This document shows positions 8,143-16,916 of a stretch of 64,000 nucleotides of DNA, one piece after another (the stretch's first letter is position 1; every line of letters begins with the position of its first letter). The notes under the pieces were generated by a model, which saw nothing but the letters and a program-made list of their open reading frames with translations, did no database searches and was not told the DNA's origin. The position numbers and the translations under genes were made by a program. The DNA comes from Parabacteroides sp900760525 (lineage in GTDB: Bacteria; Bacteroidota; Bacteroidia; Bacteroidales; Tannerellaceae): NCBI RefSeq assembly GCF_049860805.1, contig NZ_CP187555.1:3038001-3102000 (forward strand), written 5' to 3'.

Positions 8143-8276
8143 CAGCGTTTTGGTCATAGTTCTTGAAGAACTTAGATCAGTAACACACTTTTGTGAAAAA
8201 CACATTTGAAAAACACAAAGTGCCTATTTAGAGAAATGAGAATTATTATCAATTTATTAATCAATCTGGTGTTATT

Positions 8277-11200
8277 ATGACAAAAGATTTTAAACGCTTT
8301 TATGTATCGAGAGCGATGTTCCTGGGAGCTTCCATGTTCCTGGCATCAATCGGGATGGCCTCAGCTAATCCTTCTACCGATACGTTTGGTTCAAACGAAC
8401 CGAATCCCGTTGTAGCTTCTCCTCAACAGGCAAAACACAGTATCAAAGGTGTAGTCGAAGATGCACTTGGTCCTATCGCTGGAGCTAATGTTGTAGAAAA
8501 AGGAACTACCAACGGTACAATTACCGACATGGATGGTAATTTTTCTTTGGAAGTATCTCCTAATTCTATTCTTGTTGTTTCTTATATCGGATATAAGGAC
8601 CAGGAAATCCCCGTAAAAAACCAGACTTCGTTCAAGATTGCATTGGCTGAAGATTCACAGGCTTTGGAAGAAGTTGTAGTTGTAGGTTACGGCACACAGA
8701 AAAAAGTTAACTTATCCGGATCTGTTTCGACCATTAATGTTGCAGAATTGACAGAAAGCCGTCCTATCACCAACGTTTCTCATGCATTAGCAGGTCTTGC
8801 TGCCGGTGTAAACGTACAAGGTACGGCCAATCAGCCGGGTAACGACAATGCCTCTATCAAAGTGCGTGGCCAGGGTACACTGAATGACTCTGCTCCGTTA
8901 GTTATCATTGATGGTGTCGAAGCTGGCATTAACACTGTCAACCCACAGGATATCGAATCAATGACCGTATTGAAAGATGCCGCCTCTTCGGCAATCTACG
9001 GTTCTCGTGCTGCCAACGGTGTCATTTTGATCACGACAAAGCAAGGTAAAGCCGGTTCTATCAAATTAGACTATAACGGTTACGTATCATTTACCTCCCC
9101 GGAAATTCCAAGTTCCATGGATCCGGTATCAGATTATGCCACCTATATGGAATTGATCAACGAAGGATACGAAAACTCGGGATTAAAGAAACAATTCTCA
9201 CAAGAAGTTATCGATGAATGGCGTGCCGATGGTGGAAGAGATCCGCTCAGATATCCGAATACCAACTGGTTAGATGAAACATTCAAAAATTCGACATCCC
9301 ACAATCATGTGATCTCGATGAGCGGCGGTAGCGACAAGATCCGCTTCTATTCATCATTCGGTTATCAGAAAAATCCGGGTGTCATGGAAAACACGGCATT
9401 CGAGAAGTATAACGGACGTGTCAACATCTCCGCCGATGTGAAACCTTGGTTAAACTTAGGAGCTCAGGTGAGTGGCTATGTATCCAATATGGATCCGGCT
9501 GCCAAATATACGGCTAATGATCAGAAAGACACAAATGTCGATGATGTATTCACATATGCTTCAGCAACAACTCCCGGTATGGTGTTCCGTGCACCGGACG
9601 GACGATACGGAGCCATGAATAACAGCGAAGATGATGCACAGGCTGCTGTCAATAACCCATTGCGCCGTTTGAATGCTACTGCCGGTAACATCCGTAAAAC
9701 CAATATGCGTTCCCGTTTCGTCGGTACTTTGAAACCGTTTGAAGGATTTTCGATAACAGCCTCTTACTCGTATGAGTTTGTAGACGAAGAGCGGAGCAAA
9801 AAACCGGTATTCATTGACGCTTGGAACTTCCGCGACGAAGTGATCACCTCTTCTACACGCGGTAAAACGAGTATCATGAACTATGACGGCAAAGTAGAAC
9901 GTTTCTTCGGCGATGTTGTGGCACGCTATGAAAAACGTTTCTTAGATAGTCGCTTAGGCATGAACGCTATGGTCGGAGCCAGCCAGGAAATGTATCGCAG
10001 CAAGAATTTCTCCGCCACAAAATATGATATGATCGACTTAAGCCTGAACGTGATCAATGCCGCTATCGGCGATGCGTCCGCTTCCGGTTCAAGCACAGAA
10101 TGGGCGATGCGTTCTTTCTTCGGTCGTGTCAATATGGACTGGGATAACAAATATTTGTTGGAAGTGAATCTTCGTGCAGACCAGTCATCCCGTTTCCTTT
10201 CCAATAACCGTACAGGGTATTTCCCCTCTGCTTCCGTCGCTTGGCGTATGGACCAAGAAGCATTCATGGAAGACTGGGTAGAAAAAGGATTGAGCAATTT
10301 AAAACTGCGTCTTTCTTACGGTTCTTTAGGTAATAACTCCGTCGGCAACTATGATGCCCTCGCGACTTATGCCAACAAACCAAGTAGCGGAAGCGCTTTC
10401 AACTACTCATTGAACAATGCCTTAGTTTTGGGACTTGCACAAGCTAAATTGGCAAACCCGAACCTGACTTGGGAATCCACCTACATGACTAATATCGGTG
10501 TAGACTTCGGATTAGTTAACAACAAACTTACCGGTACAATCGATTATTTCAACAAGAAAACTAAAGACATCTTGATCAACCTGCCTGCTCCCGATGTACA
10601 CGGTACGGCTTCCATTCCTAAGCAGAACAGTGCAACCGTTACGAACCAAGGTATCGAAATGACACTTGGATGGCAAGATAAGATCGGCGACTTCTCTTAC
10701 GGTGTGAACGGCAACTTTACATTTGTAAAGAATATGGTCAACAAATTCAAGGGGAAAGAGAAAGGTGGCCAGTCTATCGACGGCGCCAACTTGATCTGGG
10801 AAGGACACTCGATCAACTCTCAATATTTGTTGCGCGCAGATCGTATCATCCAGACAGATGAAGATTTGGCTTTGGTACAAAAAATGATCGACAACGCACC
10901 AATAGACGAAAAAACAGGTAAAAAAGTCAATCCGTTTGCAGCATTCGGTACACCTCAAAAAGGTGATTTACTGTACAAAGACATCAATGGAGACGGGATT
11001 ATCGATATGGATGACCGCGAAATTGTCAGCGATGGTCCAAACCCGAAATTCCAATTCGGTTTGAACCTGAATGCAGCCTATAAAGGTTTCGACTTTTCCG
11101 TCCTGTTCCAAGGACAAGCAGGTGTAAAGACGTATTGGCAGCACGATTTAGCCAACACTTCATCCGTTCGTTTCGGATACCAGCTGAACAAAGAAGTGGC

Positions 11201-11513
11201 AGAAGGCCGCTGGACTGAAGGCCGTACGGATGCTACCTATCCGCGTTTGCTTCAGTCCCAGAATGAGATCAACAAGCAGAGAAGCGACTTCTATCTGTCA
11301 AACAAAGCCTATTTGAAGATTCGTAACATCCAGTTGGGTTATACCCTTCCAAAGACTGTTACAGATAAGATGCAATTGGAAAGACTCCGTTTCTACGGTA
11401 GTTTGGAGAATTTCTTCACCTTCACGTCATACAGAGGTCTTGATCCGGAAATCAGCGGTTTAGGTTATCCGGCCATGAAATCGGCTGTATTAGGTATTAA
11501 TGTCACCTTTTAA
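8277..11513 (+). CDS. SusC/RagA family TonB-dependent transporter (PUL 1)
   Basis: 1078 residues: signal peptide (to about SANPS), a carboxypeptidase-regulatory-like domain (about 55-140, GVVEDALGPIAGANVVEKGT), a TonB-box-like EEVVVVGYG, a plug domain (VRGQGTLNDSAPLVIIDG), then a 22-strand-type barrel ending in GINVTF, with the terminal Phe typical of outer-membrane proteins. It imports oligosaccharides made at the cell surface, using TonB energy, with the SusD-like lipoprotein encoded 14 bp downstream as lid. Unlike the second SusC in the window it has no STN domain, which fits HTCS control instead of sigma/anti-sigma control. Transcription would begin in the invertible segment upstream. Confidence 0.96.
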   Translation: MTKDFKRFYVSRAMFLGASMFLASIGMASANPSTDTFGSNEPNPVVASPQQAKHSIKGVVEDALGPIAGANVVEKGTTNGTITDMDGNFSLEVSPNSILVVSYIGYKDQEIPVKNQTSFKIALAEDSQALEEVVVVGYGTQKKVNLSGSVSTINVAELTESRPITNVSHALAGLAAGVNVQGTANQPGNDNASIKVRGQGTLNDSAPLVIIDGVEAGINTVNPQDIESMTVLKDAASSAIYGSRAANGVILITTKQGKAGSIKLDYNGYVSFTSPEIPSSMDPVSDYATYMELINEGYENSGLKKQFSQEVIDEWRADGGRDPLRYPNTNWLDETFKNSTSHNHVISMSGGSDKIRFYSSFGYQKNPGVMENTAFEKYNGRVNISADVKPWLNLGAQVSGYVSNMDPAAKYTANDQKDTNVDDVFTYASATTPGMVFRAPDGRYGAMNNSEDDAQAAVNNPLRRLNATAGNIRKTNMRSRFVGTLKPFEGFSITASYSYEFVDEERSKKPVFIDAWNFRDEVITSSTRGKTSIMNYDGKVERFFGDVVARYEKRFLDSRLGMNAMVGASQEMYRSKNFSATKYDMIDLSLNVINAAIGDASASGSSTEWAMRSFFGRVNMDWDNKYLLEVNLRADQSSRFLSNNRTGYFPSASVAWRMDQEAFMEDWVEKGLSNLKLRLSYGSLGNNSVGNYDALATYANKPSSGSAFNYSLNNALVLGLAQAKLANPNLTWESTYMTNIGVDFGLVNNKLTGTIDYFNKKTKDILINLPAPDVHGTASIPKQNSATVTNQGIEMTLGWQDKIGDFSYGVNGNFTFVKNMVNKFKGKEKGGQSIDGANLIWEGHSINSQYLLRADRIIQTDEDLALVQKMIDNAPIDEKTGKKVNPFAAFGTPQKGDLLYKDINGDGIIDMDDREIVSDGPNPKFQFGLNLNAAYKGFDFSVLFQGQAGVKTYWQHDLANTSSVRFGYQLNKEVAEGRWTEGRTDATYPRLLQSQNEINKQRSDFYLSNKAYLKIRNIQLGYTLPKTVTDKMQLERLRFYGSLENFFTFTSYRGLDPEISGLGYPAMKSAVLGINVTF

Positions 11514-11527
11514 TTGAATAAAACATC

Positions 11528-13243
11528 ATGAACAAATATAAATTATTTTTCACTTGCGCTGCTTCGCTTTTATTCATGAGCAGTTGCTATGACCTGGATC
11601 GTTATCCGGAAGACCAAATGAGTGCCGGAACCTTCTTCCAGACACAAGACCATGCCGATCAGGCAATGATGGGCGTTTACAGCCAGATGACGCATGACGA
11701 CGTATTTGGCCGCCAATTCGGTTTCGACTGTTTGGGTGGTGTAGGAGCCGGATATGACGCTCCTTCCTATCCGAATATCGGGCGTGGAACCTATACTACG
11801 ACAGAAGGAGCTGTCGGCAATAAGTTCAAACAATTGTATGAAGGTGTCGCACGTGCAAACATCGTTTTGCAGAATGTAGACAAATGCGATATGTCAGATG
11901 AGTTGAAGAGCCGTTACAAATCGGAAGCTCGTTTCATGCGCGGCCTCTATTATTTCACCTTGCTCGATTTCTGGGGTGGTGTTCCTATCTATGACGAAAA
12001 GACAATCGTAGCGGAAGATTTCTCCAACATGATGAACCCGAGAAGCTCAGCCGACGAAGTGCGTACGTTTATCATCCAGGATCTGGATGACGCCATAGCT
12101 AACCTTCCGGCAAAATGGGACGACACGAATAAAGGTCGTGCCACATCCGGCGCCGCAATGGCATTGAAAGGGAAAGTGCTTCTTTTCAACAAGCAATATA
12201 AGGAAGCCGCCACATGCTTTGAAAGTGTAGTTAACAGCGGCGAATATGCCTTATATTCCGACTATGCCGATCTGTTCAAACCGGGTGGTGACGATAGTTC
12301 CGAAATGATTTTTGCGATCCAGAACATCGGTGGTATTGGGACAGACTTCGGTATGCCGACAACCTTCTATATGGGAAGCCGTGCTTCTTTCGGAAGTTGC
12401 TGGAACAATGTAATGGTCGCCACTGATTTCGTAGACTCTTATGAATGGACCGATGGCCGTCCGTTCGATTGGAACGAAGTAATTCCAGAATTCAACGAAA
12501 GTGACGATGTGAAGAAAGCTACATTCTATGCGACACTGAACAAAGGGTTGGACAAAGTAGAAACCTATCCGGCCGCCAAAGACAAATTGTTGGATATGTA
12601 CAGTAAACGCGACCCACGTATGATGGCTTCTATCATCCTGCCGTACACTACTTATAAAGGCTGGTACGCCAACGCTCCGATGGATACCGAATACATAATT
12701 ACTGCAAAATCCGGACAGGCAAACGAAAAGAACGGTTTCATCCGTGTCAACGGAAACTACGAAATGTATTTATGGCGCAAGTTCGTTGCCGAATACGATA
12801 TGAACGGAGCCATCAACAATCGTGCCGATACGCCGATAAACTTCCCGTTGATCCGCTATGCAGACGTTCTGTTGATGTTGGCAGAATGCTATAATCAGAC
12901 AGATCAGCAGAGCAAGGCAGTAGATCTGATTAACCAGGTTCGTGCACGTGTAGGTATGCCAGGACTCAACAGTGGTCCGGACTATTTGAAGGCGACAACC
13001 AAAGACGAAGTATTCAATCGTATCAGACATGAACGTGCAGTCGAATTGGCAGGTGAAGGTCATAGCTTCAGTGACATGAAACGTTGGAAACTGCTCGAAT
13101 CTCTGGATGGAAAAGTAAAAGGTTTCACCGGACAGTTCTATTATAATCGTGTCGTTCAGGAACGCGACTACCTGTGGCCGATTCCAAATAGTGAAACGGA
13201 AAAGAATCCGAGTCTGAAAGAAAATCAGAACCCTGGATGGTAA
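11528..13243 (+). CDS. SusD/RagB family glycan-binding lipoprotein (PUL 1)
   Basis: 571 residues with a lipobox (LLFMSSC), so anchored in the outer membrane facing out. SusD hallmarks: GTFFQTQDHADQAMMGVYSQM near the N-terminus, RFMRGLYYFTLLDFWGGVPIYDE in the TPR-like part, and the C-terminal RHERAVELAGEGHSFSDMKRW followed by YLWPIPNSE. It binds the glycan and closes the SusC barrel. It follows susC by 14 bp and ends before an intrinsic terminator at 13273, so susC-susD form one transcript. Confidence 0.96.
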   Translation: MNKYKLFFTCAASLLFMSSCYDLDRYPEDQMSAGTFFQTQDHADQAMMGVYSQMTHDDVFGRQFGFDCLGGVGAGYDAPSYPNIGRGTYTTTEGAVGNKFKQLYEGVARANIVLQNVDKCDMSDELKSRYKSEARFMRGLYYFTLLDFWGGVPIYDEKTIVAEDFSNMMNPRSSADEVRTFIIQDLDDAIANLPAKWDDTNKGRATSGAAMALKGKVLLFNKQYKEAATCFESVVNSGEYALYSDYADLFKPGGDDSSEMIFAIQNIGGIGTDFGMPTTFYMGSRASFGSCWNNVMVATDFVDSYEWTDGRPFDWNEVIPEFNESDDVKKATFYATLNKGLDKVETYPAAKDKLLDMYSKRDPRMMASIILPYTTYKGWYANAPMDTEYIITAKSGQANEKNGFIRVNGNYEMYLWRKFVAEYDMNGAINNRADTPINFPLIRYADVLLMLAECYNQTDQQSKAVDLINQVRARVGMPGLNSGPDYLKATTKDEVFNRIRHERAVELAGEGHSFSDMKRWKLLESLDGKVKGFTGQFYYNRVVQERDYLWPIPNSETEKNPSLKENQNPGW

Positions 13244-13272
13244 TCATCTACCATTAGACGAATACAAATAAG

Positions 13273-13300
13273 AGGGCAGGCAGTAATGTCTGCCCTTTTT
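13273..13300 (+). terminator. Intrinsic terminator after susD
   Basis: AGGGCAG (13273-13279), a 10-nt loop, CTGCCCT (13290-13296), then a T run. Confidence 0.85.
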
Positions 13301-13303
13301 AGT

Positions 13304-13311
13304 TATATTTG
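13304..13311 (+). promoter_or_regulatory. -7 box of the second lyase gene
   Basis: TATATTTG lies just after the susD terminator, about 43 bp before the ATG at 13355, suggesting a separate transcript for the lyase-sulfatase pair. Confidence 0.5.
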
Positions 13312-13354
13312 TACTTCATTATCTATATACTTCAATCGGTAAAAGGAACTACGT

Positions 13355-15280
13355 ATGAAAAAAGCATTCTATATCATTTTACTATTATCCTGTCTCGGTA
13401 CAGTTTCTGCCCAGGACAACCTTTTAGAACATAGCATCTCTAAAGAGAAACTATTTTCAGTATTAGCGGCAGATGAACATTGGATCTCATATCCTTCTTA
13501 TCAGGACCGGGAAAAGTGGCAACATATAGCCACACCGGAAATCAGGCAAACTATCATATCCGAAGGCGAGAAAGCACTTTCTCATATTTGGAAACCGGAT
13601 TTGGCAACAGATTATCTGGCTTATAAACGCACCGGAGAAATCCTAACCGGCCGTGAAAATCACATGGCGTTAATATCTCTCACTTTAGCCGAGTTAGTAG
13701 AGGGGAAAGGGCGTTTTATGGATGCCATCATCAACGGAGCATGGTTTCTATGTGAAACTTCCTGGGTACATTCGGCACACGCCTATTTTCAAAAAGACCA
13801 GTCAGGCCTGCCCGATCCGGACGAACCGACTGTCGAACTCGTCGTAGCCGATATCGGTGCGCAAATGGCCTGGACATATCACTTTTTTAAAGAAGAATTC
13901 GATAAAATCAGTCCGCTAATTGCCAAAAGAATAAAAAAAACAGTCATAGAACGATTGATCGACCCTTATTTTTCCCGTACCGATTATTGGTGGATGGGGC
14001 TGCATGGAGAAAAAAACGTAAATAACTGGAACATCTGGATTAACTATAATGTATTGCAAGCCGTCATGCTATTGGATGACGACCAACACCAAAAGACCGA
14101 ACACGTATATCGGTTGATGCGTTCGGCCGATCGCTACATCGACGTGCAACATGAGGACGGAGCTTGCGAAGAAGGTCCGACCTATTGGGGACATGCCGGA
14201 GCTAATTTGGTTAAATTCTTGGACCTACTGTATCGTATTACCGATGGGAACATCAATATTTTCAACCGGGAAAAGATACAAAATATTGGAAAGTACATCT
14301 ATCGTGTCCATATTTACGACCGCTATTTTGTGAACTTTTCCGATGCGGGAGCGGTTTGCAATATCAATTCCGGAGCGGTTTACCACTATGGCAAATGTAT
14401 CGGTGATCCTGTTATGACCGGTTTTGCCTCTGATTTTGCCAGAATAAGCAACTGGGCAACCACACTTCACCGGGGAAGTATCTTCGCAAGGGTCCTGGAC
14501 GATGTCATCCTGTCAAAAGAGATTCTGGAGGGAGAAGGTTGCGACATCGACTTCCTTTCTTATTATTTCAAAGATTCCGAACTTTGTGTTGCCCGGGATA
14601 GGAAAAAATTAAATGACGGATTCTTTTTTGCCGCACACGGAAGCCATAACAATGTACCGCACAATCATAATGATGTCGGGAGTTGTATGCTTTATTATAA
14701 CGGTTTGCCGGTTCTAATCGATGTCGGTGTCGGGCGTTATACCCGTAAGACATTCAGTTCCGAACGCTATTCAATCTGGACCATGCAATCGTGCTATCAT
14801 AACCTGCCGACCATAAACGGGTATGACCAGCAAAACGGGGAAAAATTCAAAGCGGCTGATGTACATTTCAGAGATACCAAGCAAAGCGCCTATTTCACTG
14901 CCGACATTGCGAATGCCTATGCAACAGAAGCTAATATCAAATCCTGGATCAGAACGTATCAGCTAAAACGCAAAAAGGAATTTATTATTTCCGACAGTTG
15001 GTCGTTAAATAAGACAACAGGAGAAACAGTTGTGAACTTCATGACAGCCTGTGAAATAGAAGAGAAAGACGGCTCGCTGTTCCTGAAAAGAGACGATGTG
15101 AGAATACAAATCATGTACGACAAAAAACTATTGTCTCCAACAATAGAGACGATTAAAATCGATGACAGTTCACTATTATCTTCCTGGACAAACGGAGTTC
15201 TTTACAGAATCCGTTTTTCTATAATCAATCTGCAACAAAAAGGTAATTGCAAAATATCATTACGTCCTATAAATCAATAA
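13355..15280 (+). CDS. Heparinase II/III-type polysaccharide lyase (second paralogue)
   Basis: 641 residues with a signal peptide ending at VSAQ. The same motifs as the first lyase appear in the same order: NVNNWNIW, then GACEEGPTYWGH, then PHNHNDVGS and LIDVGVGRYTRKTFSSERY. Cleavage would be by beta-elimination in the periplasm, feeding GH88. The two paralogues match best around the predicted active-site half, which suggests different positions in one substrate instead of different glycans; that is inference. The sulfatase gene follows after 4 bp, so the two are co-transcribed, and desulfation and lyase cleavage are probably coupled. Confidence 0.87.
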   Translation: MKKAFYIILLLSCLGTVSAQDNLLEHSISKEKLFSVLAADEHWISYPSYQDREKWQHIATPEIRQTIISEGEKALSHIWKPDLATDYLAYKRTGEILTGRENHMALISLTLAELVEGKGRFMDAIINGAWFLCETSWVHSAHAYFQKDQSGLPDPDEPTVELVVADIGAQMAWTYHFFKEEFDKISPLIAKRIKKTVIERLIDPYFSRTDYWWMGLHGEKNVNNWNIWINYNVLQAVMLLDDDQHQKTEHVYRLMRSADRYIDVQHEDGACEEGPTYWGHAGANLVKFLDLLYRITDGNINIFNREKIQNIGKYIYRVHIYDRYFVNFSDAGAVCNINSGAVYHYGKCIGDPVMTGFASDFARISNWATTLHRGSIFARVLDDVILSKEILEGEGCDIDFLSYYFKDSELCVARDRKKLNDGFFFAAHGSHNNVPHNHNDVGSCMLYYNGLPVLIDVGVGRYTRKTFSSERYSIWTMQSCYHNLPTINGYDQQNGEKFKAADVHFRDTKQSAYFTADIANAYATEANIKSWIRTYQLKRKKEFIISDSWSLNKTTGETVVNFMTACEIEEKDGSLFLKRDDVRIQIMYDKKLLSPTIETIKIDDSSLLSSWTNGVLYRIRFSIINLQQKGNCKISLRPINQ

Positions 15281-15284
15281 ATAT

Positions 15285-16868
15285 ATGTATAAACAAATCA
15301 ATCATTCCAATCAGGATGCGGTATATCTTTTAGGGGGGATTCTTCTTTTTTCCTTACAAGGATGCAAAGAGCAACCTGTCACCACCCAAGATTTATCGAA
15401 CGCCCCTAACGTCATCTACATCTTCCCCGACCAGATGCGTAACCATGCGATGGGGTTCTGGAGGGAGACGGGATTCAGGGAGGCGGTGAACTTTGAGGGG
15501 GATCCGGTGCATACGCCTAATTTGAACCGATTTGCGAGAGAATCCGTTGTGCTGACTTCGGCTATGAGCAACTGCCCGCTGAGCAGTCCGCACCGGGGAA
15601 TACTGTTGACGGGGATGTATCCGGAACATAGCGGCGTGCCACTGAACTGCAATGCCAACCGCCCGGTCAGCACGTTGCGTGAAGATGCGACCTGTATCAG
15701 CGACGTGTTCAGCCAGGCCGGCTATAATTGCGCTTATATCGGCAAATTGCATGTCGACTGCCCGACTCCCAATGACCCGCAACGTCCCGGAAAATTTGTA
15801 GAAGATCGCGTTCCGGCCTGGGATGCATATACGCCAGCGGAACGCCGGCACGGTTTCGACTACTGGTATTCGTATGGGACCTACGATGTACACAAGCATC
15901 CGCATTATTGGGACACCGAAGGCGTAAAGCACCAGATCAACGAGTGGTCGCCCGAACATGAAGCGGATAAAGCAATCTCCTACCTGCGGAATGAAGATAA
16001 TGTGCGGGACCCTAAGAAGCCGTTCTTTATGATGGTCAGTTTCAATCCGCCCCATAGTCCCTATGCTTCGCTGGAAGATTGCATGGAAGAAGATTATAAC
16101 TTGTACAAAGACCTTCCGTTAGACAGCCTGCTGATTCGTCCGAATGCGGACCGGGAAATGAAAAAAGCACCTTCCGTACGTTATTATTTTGCTTCGGTTA
16201 CAGGCGTTGACCGGGCTTTCGGACGAATATTGGACGAGCTTAAGAAGCAGGGATTGGACAAAAATACAATCGTTATATTTTCTTCCGATCATGGAGAAAC
16301 CATGTGCAGCCAGAAGACGGACGATCCTAAGAACTCGCCCTATGCCGAAAGTATGAACGTCCCGTTTATGGTCCGTTTTCCGGGAAAAGTGCCCCCCCGG
16401 ATTGACAACGAACTTCTGTTGTCTTCTCCCGATATCATGCCGACTATCCTCGGACTCTGCAACTTAGGGAAACAGATCCCGGCGGAGGTGGAAGGGCGGA
16501 ATTACGCAGGACGTTTCACAGGAAAAGATTCCTCCGTCCCTTTGCGTGAAGGGGCTTTGTACATCAAAAATGTAGACGGAGACAAAGATACCGACGGAAA
16601 AGTCATTTCTTATTTTCCGGTAGCAAGAGGAATCAAGACACATCGATATACGATGTCGCTCACAATCGACCGGAAGACAAAAGGACTTAAGGAAGTCCTT
16701 TTATTCGATGATCAGAAAGACCCGTACCAGATGCAGAACCTGCCCTGGCAGGAGAACAAAGAAATCGTGTCCGATTTATGCAAGCAAATGGTCCCGTTGC
16801 TGGAAGAGGCGGACGATCCGTGGTACAAGGAACAAATACTAAAAGAACTGATTCCTTATGGAAACTAA
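15285..16868 (+). CDS. Sulfatase (S1 family, serine type), lipoprotein
   Basis: 527 residues. Lipobox at FSLQGC (Cys27). The N-terminal sulfatase domain has NVIYIFPDQMR with the first metal Asp, the active-site signature NCPLSSPHRGILLTG with Ser100-x-Pro-x-Arg104, and the second metal site IVIFSSDHGE. The catalytic residue is therefore a serine that must be oxidised to formylglycine. Serine-type sulfatases are matured by the anaerobic radical-SAM enzyme anSME, which is not in this window. The enzyme removes a sulfate ester from the glycan; regiochemistry cannot be read. Codons are more GC-rich than in the lyase just before it. It ends at a bidirectional terminator shared with the convergent GH2 gene. 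Confidence 0.92.
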   Translation: MYKQINHSNQDAVYLLGGILLFSLQGCKEQPVTTQDLSNAPNVIYIFPDQMRNHAMGFWRETGFREAVNFEGDPVHTPNLNRFARESVVLTSAMSNCPLSSPHRGILLTGMYPEHSGVPLNCNANRPVSTLREDATCISDVFSQAGYNCAYIGKLHVDCPTPNDPQRPGKFVEDRVPAWDAYTPAERRHGFDYWYSYGTYDVHKHPHYWDTEGVKHQINEWSPEHEADKAISYLRNEDNVRDPKKPFFMMVSFNPPHSPYASLEDCMEEDYNLYKDLPLDSLLIRPNADREMKKAPSVRYYFASVTGVDRAFGRILDELKKQGLDKNTIVIFSSDHGETMCSQKTDDPKNSPYAESMNVPFMVRFPGKVPPRIDNELLLSSPDIMPTILGLCNLGKQIPAEVEGRNYAGRFTGKDSSVPLREGALYIKNVDGDKDTDGKVISYFPVARGIKTHRYTMSLTIDRKTKGLKEVLLFDDQKDPYQMQNLPWQENKEIVSDLCKQMVPLLEEADDPWYKEQILKELIPYGN

Positions 16869-16872
16869 GAAA

Positions 16873-16899
16873 AAGGAGGTGATTTTGACACACCTCCTT
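16873..16899. terminator. Bidirectional terminator between sulfatase and GH2 genes
   Basis: AAGGAGGTG (16873-16881) pairs with CACCTCCTT (16891-16899), flanked by A and T runs on both sides, between convergent genes. Confidence 0.8.
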
Positions 16900-16916
16900 A
16901 AAAATACTAACCATTA

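Larger units (their letters stand above)
7454..8172. promoter_or_regulatory. Candidate invertible promoter segment upstream of susC/susD
   Basis: An 18-bp perfect inverted repeat, CATAGTTCTTGAAGAACT, lies at 8155-8172, with its reverse complement at 7454-7471. Each copy contains AGTTC-N5-GAACT, the pattern I recall for the class of inverted repeats that border phase-variable SusC/SusD promoters in Bacteroides fragilis. About 700 bp lie between the repeat centres. A -7 box (8135-8142) sits 12 bp inside the right repeat and points at susC, so the assembled orientation would be ON. No invertase gene is in the window; it would act from elsewhere. The segment also contains the dispersed repeat R1. 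There is no credible protein gene between 7260 and 8276. Confidence 0.7.
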
